Position numbers and translations under genes: made by a program. Shown here in pieces: positions 47,131-57,559 of a stretch of DNA of 64,000 bases (positions within the stretch are counted from its first letter, which is position 1; each line of letters starts with the position of its first letter). This DNA comes from Pteria penguin (lineage: Eukaryota > Mollusca > Bivalvia > Pterioida > Pteriidae), in NCBI GenBank assembly GCA_035048485.1, contig CM068585.1, positions 51,041,186 through 51,105,185 on the forward strand. The letters run 5' to 3'. The notes under the pieces are model-generated. The model saw only the letters and a program-made list of their open reading frames with translations, had not been told where the DNA came from and searched no databases.

Positions 47131-50100
47131 ACTGATTACAAATATGTTTTAAAATGAACAATACTCGTCTGCTACCACCCGAACGCTTAAGAATGGATGC
47201 TGATAGCTGTGATTTCAAGATCGGTATTTTGATGAGATATTTGTCAATGATATTAAGGACACAACACTCAGATTTCTTATTTAAGATTTTTAATATGAAA
47301 ATGAGCATGATAATTACCTTCAAGAAATCATTGTATCAACCAGCAATGAGGAAGCTATGTTAGAAATAGCTAAAGCCTTTCAAGAGGAACATAAACCTCT
47401 AGAAATAATGCCAGGCCCAACAAAAGAAGCTAGGTTCAAGTACCTAATACAGGAGCAATTACAAGAAATGGACGAAAGTAGACACTCAATATCTAATAAA
47501 ATGAAAACAAAATGGGGAATTAAAATCTACACAACTTTGTTATAATTTATAATTAATCTGAGGACCTCAGCAATCATGCTGAAGTGCAACCAAGAGCTCA
47601 ACCAGGCATAGGTGTAGCGTCAGTAGGAGTAATAGAAAATGAGGATCCCAGTACATATGTCAATATTGAGTATAACAAAATTACTATGAATGGTATCAGC
47701 AGTGCAATAAATCGCAACCTGAGTGATATTGGCAGAGATATTGATAGTGTGAGGGACAAACAAATTAAGCAGGGTAATGCAGCCCTGGTTGGCAAACTAA
47801 AACAAAATATGCAACTTGGCCTGTCTAGACCAACAGAATACAAACCTGGAAATGATTTACAAAATAAAAAAAAATGCTTTTTAGCTTACTTCTACTATGA
47901 ATCCGATATTTCTACGGTACCGTGTATGGTACGATTTATGTATCCATTTTGTATCCGGAGGTTTGGAGTTACACCAACAATTCACAACACAGTCCTCCGT
48001 CTTCCACGATGATGAAAAGGGTTAAGAATATGTGAAACTATCACAAGACACAAAGGAAAAACCTGGCAAGGAGGTTTAGACAACAAGGAGGCTACACACG
48101 ATAAGCTAACGTATGCAATGGGGGCCCATCACTCAAATACCTTCTCAAACGTACTGATCAACAGAATCATCCGTTATTTAATCATGTAAACAAAGATGCC
48201 ATTTCTTCTCCTCAGTAAAGGAATACCAGTTTTCGAAAATAATTGGTGATATTTCGCGTAACTCTGGCTGTTCTTCCAATTATACTCCCCACTGTCTAAG
48301 AAGCACAGTAATCCAACTGCTTAACGACGACGGCTTCGAAGTACACCATGTAATGTACATGAATGGGGTTCCAGTCGCGAATATTCTACGGAACAGGAGC
48401 TCAACTTAAATCATGTTCTGGCATCTTCTACGGAGGCATGCCCGATGAAGCAAATAGAGAACGAATTTCCACCAGAGCATGAGCTGCCTCCAGTCCAAGT
48501 ACCTGAACCCAACCTATCAACATTTCTGTTAAAAAAAATACAAATGCCTTAATTAACATTCTCATGTTTCAGTAATTCTTGTTTTAATAATTGTTCTTTC
48601 TATTTCAATTCTAATCCTTTCAACGGATATTAGAACACCTTTTGTATTGGCCTTCGTATTGGACTTCAAAATGCTCTTAACATTGTTACGCGACCAAGTC
48701 ACATACTCGATAACCGCCCTCCCCCCCCCCCCCCCCACACACACACACACAAACTGTATAGGATTCATTTCTTAAATCCGCATCATATTGTGTCTATATT
48801 CTCTAATGATCCAAGGTGGTGAACCCTCTTCTGCCTCATACAAAGCTGTTTCCTTAGATTGATTGACTCACGGTTTAGGCCACTTACAAATATTTATATA
48901 TTATTAGAATCCTTGTTCTCAGTTTAATAAGGCAATCTTCAAAATGAAGAGGAAATATCACAAAAACTACATCTGAGTCTATATCTAAAAAACGTTACGG
49001 TTGACATGGATATGTTGTTTGTACTTTTCTTCATTCATATTTATTATGTCATTTGATCGACTAAGACTTCCATTAAAATGTCATTACTTAATATGACTTA
49101 TTTTATTCTGACTCGTCTATGGCATGCTGCAGAGGTAAATATGGTAGCATTCTGTTCTTTAACGACGATCATATTTCTAAAGAAATCATAACTTCATATT
49201 ACTACAAGTCAAAAGCACTTGCTCAGTATGCACTACAAAACTGTGATGTTCTGTTTTCTTAATGTTTAGTTTGCCCCTTGTTCGATACAAATGGAGATCT
49301 GAATATTGTTGACCATAAATGCATTGGTGACGGATGTCCTTTGGAAGAATATTTTACCAACGAACTCTACAGATGTAAGTCGATTTCTATAAACGAAACG
49401 AAAACTAAAATATGAAAAATAAAATGGAAACAGATACGTCGAAAATCATATTCATACTCCGCCGTTGATAATGCGTGTTTTTCTATGTCATTCAGATCTA
49501 ACAGATAACAACTGGTTTGAAAGAGTGAGTCATTAAAATTTTAATGTATGTCAGTTTCTTTGGTATCTTCAACATTTTCATAGCTTTGAATGTATTGTTG
49601 ATATGTTGTTATTTTTAATTTCATATCTTTGTACTACCACTTGCATTTCAATCTTTGTGAATATTTTTGAATTATGAATTTTAGATCCCGCTTGTCTGAA
49701 CCAGTCCTATGAAATGTGAGTAGAATTCACAACTTCAACAAAATTTTCTAGCATCGGTTAATTTAATAATGCAATGTGAGTTGAAATGAATGACTAATGC
49801 ATATGTAACAAAATTAGAGACAAAGGAAACTTTCTTTTTTTTTGCAAGACAAAATCACCGTGCTACAAACTGTTTAATCCTTTTGTCATATCAAACATAT
49901 CAAAATCGCCCATTGAATCGTGTTCTTGTTATCTTCAAAGTTTCATTTGCATGTTTATTCGCATGCCCTTGATATATCTCATACCCCTTGTCTAGATGTT
50001 TTATGTCTTCTCTTTCAATTCAGAAGTATTGCTGATTTAAATAGTGTCTTGATTTTATGATAAAAATGATAAAACCAATACATATTATACGTACAATATA

Positions 50101-53100
50101 ACATTAAATAATCTTCCTTTAGTTCTAGTGTAAGAAGTCCGAGTGAAAAAATCACCAAAACAGGGATCACTCAGAATAAAGATATTTCGATATTTAAGAT
50201 GGACTATTCATCTGAAATAAGCGAGAGCTTCACACAGAGACCATCGAAAGAAACCGGCATTACGTTACATGGCAAGTTATGATAAAATGCTCAAGTTCTG
50301 TATTAATCAGTTAATTAATTAAAACTCGATAGCAAGCATTTTTAGATGTTAACAAGAAAAGAAAAAGAAATGAAATTTTATATCTTACTGATATTTTATC
50401 ATGAGTTTTGGGAAATATTTTGTGTGATATATACACATTTCGATTCTGATGCTGATGCAGTTACGTACAAGTCAGCTCCAAGATATAATCTTAATTGTGA
50501 CGATATCCTTTCTATTCAGGACCTATTTAATGTCCTGAGTAAAAAAAAAATACAATGCATTCAATATATTAATGTATACATATGCTGTCAAACATATTTG
50601 AAAGGCACTTACATACATTTTGTTTTTCTATTTCCTCTTCTCATTTTAGGATATCCTACTCCAGTGACTGTCCACCGTCATATCGATATTGCCTATGTTA
50701 TAATAGTATGCGGTAAATACATTAACGCTTTCTGTTTACTCAGTTATAACTACAGCATAATTTGAAAATTCCGGAATCTGAAATAAGTGAATATTTATCT
50801 CTAACGGACACATCTGCCAGATCCGAACTTCTATTTATTTCTAGGGTACAATATACTCTGAAATCAAGAATTTAGAAATCTAACCCCAGATAAAACTGTC
50901 TTAGTACATATAATACAACAGTTATTGACATGCTAAGCCTGGCTTCACACCTAACCGAGTATCACCTGATTATGTAAACAAAGTTGACAGTTAAAGTTTT
51001 ATTTATCCTGGGGGTTAATAATACTGTTTACCTGTCCTAGACATATACTGTGCTTAAATATGAACTTGATTGATGTTTGTTTTGATTACCGTTGCTGTAT
51101 TGAAAAACAATAAAAATCATGCTGTATGACACATTTTAGATTAAATCATTCTGCTTTGAAACCGAATTAAATAGAATAAAATGGCTAACTTGTAAAATGT
51201 TTCACCCCATAACGATTTACCCCTTACATAAATTTGAATATTTCACAGAAATGTAACCAAGGACATAGGTGTGAGCCATGACTTTCAGCCAAGGTCAAAA
51301 TGCATATGATGTTAATTCTTTGTCCGGCCCATTTCACCTCTTATAAGTATTTGCATATTCCACAGAATCGTCCAGGACTAGAAGTGTTATCCAAGGTCAT
51401 ATTTGCAAAGGCAATGTGGTAAAGTTTCCCGATTCAGTAAAGGGGACGGATGTAATATGCAACGCTAGGCATTACTCTTGTTGGAATTGATATGCAAATG
51501 CTGGTAAAGGTTCAAGCAGATCGAACAATCGAGAAATATGTACAGTCAACTTCGATAATTCGAAGTATAAGGGACCGTCGAAGTTGTTTTGAGTTTAGAA
51601 ACGGAATATACGACAAGATCAAAACCAACCAAGAAGAAGTTTGGTAGGTTGGACGTTTAATGGTTTCAAATGTTATGGTATCATTACGGCAAACAATCAT
51701 TGTATAAGCAAGCAAGACAGTCTGTTTATATTGGCACACACAAACTGATTTTTGTTTCTAATTATGGTACAACATTACCAACATATTCCACGTTCGAGTT
51801 GTCGAAGGTTGACTTTATTCAATATATGTCAGTTTTGTGTGGATATCTAAAGATCTACATACGAATAATTAACAGATGGAAATCTTAAGTCGTCAGGTTT
51901 CTCATAAATGATGGTATATTTTTGTCAAAACTTAAATGTGTATATCCAAGAAGCTGTACATGTATATTGACTTTTTTAATTGAAGTTATGGTTGATTAAT
52001 ATAATGTATGTATCATTTAAACGCAGAGTAATCAAGTGTTATGTCAATGAACACGGGCGCAGCGCTAAGAACCGGACAGATGCGCTGTACTGCATTTGTT
52101 ATAACGTTTAGTATTACGTCATCCAGCTAACCCATTTATTTGAGCCCTATGCGTGTCATTGGAGGTTACATTAATTCAGTTTTCTGAAAAACACTAGGCA
52201 GAAATACACCGGAAAGACTTTACTCAGAAGCTCAACATTGCAAAATACTCTCTACAAGTAAATCAACTTGTGCCAGTGGTCAATACGTTATGGCCGGACA
52301 AAAGAATTTACCTATCATATGCATCGTAACATTGACATTGCATATATGAACTTAGTTCAAGATCATGTCTAACTCTTGGGTCCTGGGCAAGAATTCTGTG
52401 AAATATTCAAATTCATGCATGCCTGAAAAATTTATGACCCCAAAAAAATTCAACTAAGATAAGCACTGTCTGCATTGCTCTTCAAGATATGACCTTAGTT
52501 AAAGGACATGACACACTCTTGGTTGCTTTGTAACGAATATTCCACCACATGTAAGGGGTACACAGTTTTGGCTGAGAAAACAAAAAACATTAACTGACAT
52601 ATACAATGTGATTTTGACCTTGCAGATATGAACTTCCTTTAAGATCATCCCTCGGTGTTGGGCAAAATTCTTTGAACTTTTCCTCAAATCCATGTCAGAG
52701 CTAAAAAATTGACCCAGTCAATGATTTACTCATTATATGCATTGAGACCTGGGCGACAATTTTCTAAAATATTATTCATATCCATGCACACGAAGAACAG
52801 TTACGGCCCGGACAAGGATTTAACCATTATATGAACTGTGGCCTTACATATATGATACACCGCCGTCCCTTAGTGCCCATTTCCACCAAGTATGATGTTA
52901 AACAACAAAGCATGTAGGAACTATGTTTAGAGAAAGTGTAATGGACGGAAATTGCTTCATAATAACACGTCAAATTGGAGACGGGCACACACACAATAAA
53001 ATTCTAATTACTTTCAAGCTCTTCACGTAGCTTTACAGATAAACTTAGCATAAACTTCGAAAGAAGGAAAATTTTCTTGATCATATACAGATTGTTTATC

Positions 53101-54702
53101 TAAATGCAGAAAACTTTTTTACATTTCTCATTCCCATCACGATGGTAATTTAAAATACACACGACGGATATCATCACACCAGGTTCACAAAAAGTCATAC
53201 TTCCTTGCCATCGGCAAAATGACCCTTTTTGGAATATTGGATTATATATAGAAAGAACGTCGTTAATGTATTTGTATATGAATTTGAACTAAGAGAATTG
53301 TAAAAAAGAAAAACAAAAATGCATTACTATCAGATCTTTTTGTGATGTCATTTTATGTGCTTATTTATTCTATACATGTCCGTGACAACTTTATCATACA
53401 GCTGTGTGAGATGTCACCGTTCTATTCATCGTAAAATCACTCGGCTATGAAATAGCAACATCATCTTTAGCAAAACAAGCTTTTCTAAAACTTGAAAGAT
53501 TAAACCTTAAAGTTTAGCATTTCTTTCCTATTATCTTAAAATCATTTTCTCTTTTATAGTCATCTGATTCCGCTGAGTAATCTGTAGTGATTTCATCATG
53601 TTTTATGACTCTAATCTTTGCTGCTATGAAAACGACTTTATTGTCTTCTTTAGTAACATATTGTTACATCACGTAAAGTGCATTTCCGTTGTAGGTTCTG
53701 TCGTAATTCTCTTGGTTTTGATGACTATTTGTGTTTTTCGATACGTAATACGCATTAAAAGGTATGTATCTCATCTCATATGCAATATACGGGGGTTTTT
53801 CTATCCGTAACGTAATTGATAATATATTTTGTCAATGGGTAATTGAATTTCAGTCAGATTCGTTTATCACGAAAACCTTGTCAACATAAAAAGGGCGTCT
53901 ACGTGTGGCACAATTAGTAATCGTATTGGTAAGTAAACGGTCTGCTGTTTTCAATTTAATGTCGTTTTTGTTATAAAAACAAAGCAATGTTTCATCAATA
54001 TCTACGTCAGTCTGAAGCAAAAGGAAAACGAAAACATAATGTGAAATATGAATGTCAAGCACGCAGATTGGAAAGTGTACGACACAACGACAAACGCGGT
54101 TGATTTAACAGTTACATACATGTAAATAATTCATGTTTAACTTATTCTGCACATTGCAAAGGTTCCCCAATTACGAAGAATACGAAAAAAATAGATTCGA
54201 CATAAATACGTAGCTAGCAAGAGCGTACTGTCATCGGAATGTATACAATAAACGACAACAGTGCCTATATCATTCTTAAAGTGGTCAACAAATCATGGGT
54301 ATTATCGCGTGGCAGGTATTTAGAAAGTGTCGCCAACAACCAACATTAGTACGAATGTATAGTAACACTTAAGTCAATAAAACAACAGTGTTCGTTTTAA
54401 CTGTCATCCCATTTATATATTTGTTGCATGTTTATTAGCTAATACCCACTGATGCTGCTCCAGTACAATTAAAATATGTTACTGAATTATTATATATTTA
54501 ATGTTTAATTAGAAAAGAAATTGACAACAACACCCAGATAAATGCAATGGACATGAGAGAAAGCGAGGGTAATGGTGATTATGAGGAAATCAATGACATT
54601 AATATGGAGGTACATGTCGGTCACTCTAAATATGCAGATGAGCAATATAATGATGAGGGAACATACAACCATCTGGAATCGAATCGAGTTATTATTTTGT
54701 AA
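43645..54702 (+). CDS. Paralogue B: Cys-rich receptor-like membrane protein with tyrosine-motif tail, eight exons
   Basis: Family not recognised. Exons 43645-43888, 49270-49374, 49685-49715, 50123-50271, 50650-50712, 53695-53761, 53858-53928 and 54518-54702 join in consistent phases into 304 residues. These are an N-terminal hydrophobic signal ([13 protein letters not shown]), an ectodomain with 8 conserved Cys, a Ser/Thr-rich stalk, a membrane helix at ~190-212 ([20 protein letters not shown]) and a 92-residue cytoplasmic tail. The tail has Y265 (DYEEI), Y282, Y287 and Y293 (GTYNHL). YEEI is a classic SH2-ligand type, and YxxI..YxxL loosely recalls ITAM-like signalling, but the spacing (24 residues) is longer than canonical. 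Transcript proof is missing. Exon 4 needs a GC donor and exon 7 the second AG of a cagtcag acceptor. It is probably an immune or adhesion receptor (inference). Confidence 0.66.
44886..45104 (-). mobile_element. SINE, second family (minus strand)
   Basis: On the minus strand a tRNA-like head (cctggtgtagtagtggataa; gggctcgattcccgg) is followed by a body containing tttggatggatccgttgcaa, atttgtatgc and gcagatgg. The body end matches the SINE at 60647-60905 although the tRNA heads differ. It lies in intron 1 of paralogue B, antisense. Confidence 0.72.
45711..45749. repeat. T21 followed by G18
   Basis: A long homopolymer switch. Length may be unreliable in the assembly. Confidence 0.9.
46560..46900 (+). 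pseudogene. Old Penelope-like RT fragment
   Basis: SASYLDLLL (~46629), then after frame changes [15 protein letters not shown] (~46697) and SLPELVFYG (~46870). These parallel SASYLDILL, LYDKRDDFNFAITNFP and SLRKFYGRY of the better copies. Strongly decayed. It lies within intron 1 of paralogue B. Confidence 0.5.
46985..47013. repeat. (TA)n microsatellite
   Basis: A 29-bp AT repeat followed 30 bp later by a longer one. Confidence 0.95.
47043..47128. repeat. (AT)43 microsatellite
   Basis: An 86-bp perfect AT repeat between the RT fragment and the coding remnant that follows. Confidence 0.95.
47150..48520 (+). pseudogene. Decayed coding remnant of unknown family
   Basis: Successive plus-strand frames read like protein: [20 protein letters not shown] and [20 protein letters not shown] (47340-47480), then [20 protein letters not shown] and [14 protein letters not shown] (47700-47860). 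Less clear is [20 protein letters not shown] (~48138-48197). Frames change several times and no start or splice chain emerges. Probably an old transposon protein inside paralogue B's first intron. I do not recognise the family. Confidence 0.35.
48718..48751. repeat. C19 followed by (AC)n
   Basis: A simple-sequence run. Confidence 0.9.
49270..49374 (+). CDS. Paralogue B exon 2
   Basis: 105 nt, phase 1-1, acceptor ttcttaatgtttag, donor gtaagt. Encodes [18 protein letters not shown] and on to ELYR. The best-supported exon of the gene through its near-identity to 1604-1500. Confidence 0.72.
49685..49715 (+). CDS. Paralogue B exon 3
   Basis: 31 nt, acceptor gaattttag, donor gtgagt. Reads [10 protein letters not shown] across the junction, matching A's YPSCLNTSNQ. 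A competing mini-exon at 49496-49524 was rejected because it throws this exon out of frame. Confidence 0.6.
50123..50271 (+). CDS. Paralogue B exon 4: Ser/Thr-rich stalk
   Basis: Acceptor atcttcctttag. 149 nt open in the required phase ([18 protein letters not shown].. to ..[11 protein letters not shown]). The donor is the non-canonical GC type (g|gcaagt). The next exon's entry phase fits. Confidence 0.5.
50650..50712 (+). CDS. Paralogue B exon 5: juxtamembrane and first half of membrane helix
   Basis: Acceptor ttcctcttctcattttag, donor gtaaat. Reads [20 protein letters not shown] and ends within the helix. Confidence 0.55.
50766..52239. other. Intron 5 of paralogue B, no gene seen
   Basis: Near 51465-51485, acgctaggcattactcttgt resembles the end of the repeat at 61040-61400. 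Other open frames lack support. Confidence 0.4.
52240..52900. repeat. Degenerate array related to the 56590-57310 repeat
   Basis: Scattered variants of atgaccttagttaaaggaca, catgacacactcttgg, tattcatatccatg and ttacggcccggacaaggatt occur at roughly 130-150 bp spacing. It lies inside an intron of paralogue B. Confidence 0.5.
53225..53310 (-). pseudogene. Very short Penelope-like RT fragment
   Basis: On the minus strand cttagttcaaattcatatac then aaatacattaacgacgttct parallels the FNFTYRYIDDVL stretch of the 27545 fragment at nucleotide level. Too short and decayed for more. Confidence 0.35.
53695..53761 (+). CDS. Paralogue B exon 6: second half of membrane helix
   Basis: Acceptor catttccgttgtag, donor gtatgt. 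Reads [20 protein letters not shown]. With exon 5 it makes one continuous ~23-residue helix followed by a basic anchor. Confidence 0.6.
53858..53928 (+). CDS. Paralogue B exon 7: cytoplasmic tail
   Basis: Donor gtaagt. Acceptor in cagtcag: only the downstream AG keeps the frame open ([18 protein letters not shown]), while the upstream one runs into TAG. A minus-strand open frame here is a shadow. Confidence 0.45.
54518..54702 (+). CDS. Paralogue B exon 8: tyrosine-rich tail end
   Basis: Acceptor taattagaaaag. Encodes [17 protein letters not shown].., [18 protein letters not shown] and then stops at 54702. Acidic, with four Tyr in acidic context typical of phosphotyrosine docking sites. A polyadenylation-type AATAAA follows at 54901-54906. 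Confidence 0.6.
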
Positions 54703-54900
54703 TAATCTACAAGTAAAAAGATATTTGTTCTGACGATTTTAAGACTTTAAGACTCCTGCTTTTCAATATGAAAAACTGCATGTGAAAAAAATCATTTGAA
54801 ATGATAATGTAATTTTATTCCAACTCACAATTGTCTAATGGATATTATTAAAAAAAGAACAAACATAAAAAGAAAAAGAAAAAAAAAAATCAAAGGAAGA

Positions 54901-54906
54901 AATAAA
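54901..54906 (+). terminator. Candidate polyadenylation signal of paralogue B
   Basis: aataaa about 200 bp after the stop codon, preceded by an A-rich stretch. Confidence 0.35.
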
Positions 54907-54909
54907 GCA

Positions 54910-56589
54910 ATGGTCAGTTATACACCTCAACTTATGACAGACGCTTCCTTCCCCGATACCAATTACATGTCCTCGCCTGCCTTTGGCGTTTTAACTATAT
55001 TGTTTATATGTTAAATCAGAATGTGCTCCGCTTATGAGTATTTCATTCTGAGACCAGGCAGTATACAGATAAAATACTCGAAACCTACACACGAACGCAT
55101 TGAAACTTACTAAGGAAGCCCTATGGCCAATGAAAAGTTCCACTTTCCAGAATATTATACGATCTTTACTTAAATTTTATGTCTGTGCCACCGAATATGA
55201 ATTGTTTTAGGACATTTGCAACAGGTGCAATATGCTAGCAGGAGGCGATAACTCCAACAGAGCATTTGTTTTCCATCCGCGCATTTGTTCACATTCCATT
55301 TGTGATTCTCTTTTGGTGTAATGTAACCATCACCGACGGAGTTGCAGAGTTTCACCTGGACTTTTAATACCGAGTATTGAGTGGAATTCGTTAAAAGTTA
55401 TTCTTTTGTGATACTGCTTCGTAAAAAGCACAGTTTTGACATTTAATTATCAATTTCAAATTTTTACATTCCATATATACTACCATAATGTGGTATTTAT
55501 ATACTAGCGGGAACAAGATACTGTGTGGTTAAGTTTTTCATTTATGGGTTCATATACAAAATATTCTATTACATTATGCATATCATTATTTTATATCCAT
55601 TTTTAATATTGTAATTTCACCCCAGAGCAAAACGTCCGCTCCGCTTAATTGGTGGGGCTAAATAAAGCAGGCACCTATGCGACATTTTCCGTCATGACTT
55701 GAAGCCCGAAAAGGACTGTCAGTGCTGTCTGGATGAAATCTTATCTAGACCTTAAACAGAACTTCCGCTCAACCTCTGTTGACGTCTCCTACAACACGCT
55801 CATTTCACAACAAAGTGACGCCAGAGCAGAAGACGTATAGCAGGACGTCGGGAACAGTTGCTGGCCTTTAGCAATCTGATCCTGACCGTAAAAGGACTTA
55901 TCTGTCCATGCGGAGAGATGTTTTAGTGGTAAAATAAGTCGAATGGAATCAATTACGCAAATGTGACGTCTTATGAACGATTCTTGTGACGTAACCGCAT
56001 ACGCGGGCGTCCTGATCGTGGGCAGTCGCGAATTGTGCCACTTAACTTATATCAACTCATTTAAGTATTTACAGTGTTAATATAAACTCCAAGGATATGT
56101 CTGTCAAAAGTAGTTCTATAGTTCTGCTCGAATTGTTCTACTTAAACTAGTGAAAAAAGAAACTTTGTATACTTATAAGTGAAATAAAAGCAAAATATTC
56201 TTTATTCTTCAAAATATTAAAGGCATAGTTTGATAAACTAGACGCGTGTATGAGTACTCAATTTGTTAAATACGGCGAACCATTCGCCTTGATGGCCACA
56301 ACAAGCTTTTCTGAAGTTTCAAGTCGAAGCAACACGTGGTTCGTAATCGATTAGAATTTATTGCATTCCCTGACAAAGTGCGATGTATTGAAGCAGAAAC
56401 ACATTGATTTTGGAAATAAAAGTTTGATTGAAGTAGCTTGGCATGATAGAAAATGATTATGTGTGTGTGCTATTTGGATGCTGGAAGGCAAAAAAGAAAG
56501 GCAGCTTGGTTCGACTCCCGACTCGAGCAAACCTGTGTCCAAAGTACGGCAAAGTAAAAACAAGAAGATATAACCTTTGGTTGAGGTCA
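54910..56589. other. No gene recognised
   Basis: The segment 55640-56040 is less AT-rich than its surroundings (for example gacgccagagcagaagacgt) and could be a conserved non-coding or transcribed element. No open frame of note was found. Confidence 0.4.
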
Positions 56590-57310
56590 TGACACACTCT
56601 TGATCATGTACAACAATCATGTCAAACATTATTCAGATCCAACGTAGCAGTAAGGAATCATGGTCAGGACAAGAATTTTTACCTTGTATGCACATTGACC
56701 TTGACATTGGAGATACGATCTTCAGTCAAAGTCATGACACACTCTTTGGTCAAGAACAACTGTGATATATATTATTCAAATCCAACTTTCCAATAAGAAG
56801 TTAAGGCCCAGACAAGGATTTTGGCTCTATGTGCACTATGACCTTGACCTTGAAAATGTGGCCTTTGTTGTTGTAAAGCCCCACCCTCGGGCGATGTACA
56901 ACAAGTGTGTGAGATCCAGATCCAACATAGTACTGCGGCGATATGGCCAAGACAATGATTTCCACCATGAGCGCACTTTGACCTTGACTATGGAAATATG
57001 ACCTTGAGTTAAGACCATTTTAAACCCCTGATTCATGGATAACAATTGTGTCAAATATAACCCAGATCCAACTAGGCAGTAAGAAGTTATGGCCCAGAGA
57101 AAGATGTTTGCTATATGTGAACTTGACCATGAAGATATCACAATGTGTCAAGATCATGACACATTCCTTGGTCATGTGCAAAAATTGTGAGCGATACTCA
57201 GATCCAACAAGGGGGCAAGAAGTTATGTACCCGACAAATGTGAACAGACGGACAGACAGACAAGGTGATTCCTATATACCCCCAAGTTTTGTTTGCAGGG
57301 GTATAATAAA
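56590..57310 (+). repeat. Array of ~five ~140-bp units ending in a hairpin
   Basis: (c/g)agatccaac or a variant recurs near 56636, 56776, 56917, 57066 and 57203. Each is followed by agaagttatggccc and preceded by atgaccttgaccttg and catgacacactc. The array ends gacggacagacagacaaggt and then tatacccccaagttttgttt plus gcaggggtata. That end is an inverted repeat able to form a short hairpin. The open frame over it is an artefact. This repeat type is common in bivalves and may be the end of a non-autonomous Helitron-like element. Confidence 0.75.
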
Positions 57311-57325
57311 GAAATGCCTGAATGA

Positions 57326-57559
57326 TCATGAAGTAGAAATATTACTATCGTTTCGTAATTTATGTTTAATTTCCATGTATTCCACAAACTCTGCTGTCCA
57401 GGAACTGATCAGAAGTTCACCATTAGCACTCATTGAGAACTCTGTCCTCTGCATGCTCTCACTGTCTGTATCTTGTGAAAGGTCAGTAATGGCAAGCTGT
57501 GGGTCGGATTCCTCAGATGAAAAGACAATACATCTAAGTAAACTGTACGATACAAATCT
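57326..57559 (-). CDS. Unrecognised gene, terminal exon
   Basis: Acceptor gactattttcatgttcttag. 78 codons including stop, starting RFVSYSLLRCIVFSSEE. The frame was favoured over the overlapping plus-strand frame because it has a good acceptor and fits exon 2 in phase 0. Confidence 0.5.
   Translation of the reverse strand, partial: RFVSYSLLRCIVFSSEESDPQLAITDLSQDTDSESMQRTEFSMSANGELLISSWTAEFVEYMEIKHKLRNDSNISTS

Noticed and set aside
49496..49524. Extra mini-exon in paralogue B (LTDNNWFER)
   Set aside because: It has good splice signals but ends in phase 0, which puts the conserved exon 3 (49685) out of frame with a stop. It could be an alternative exon at most.
53850..54062. Minus-strand 70-residue open frame
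   Set aside because: It is antisense over paralogue B exon 7 and has no motif or start support.
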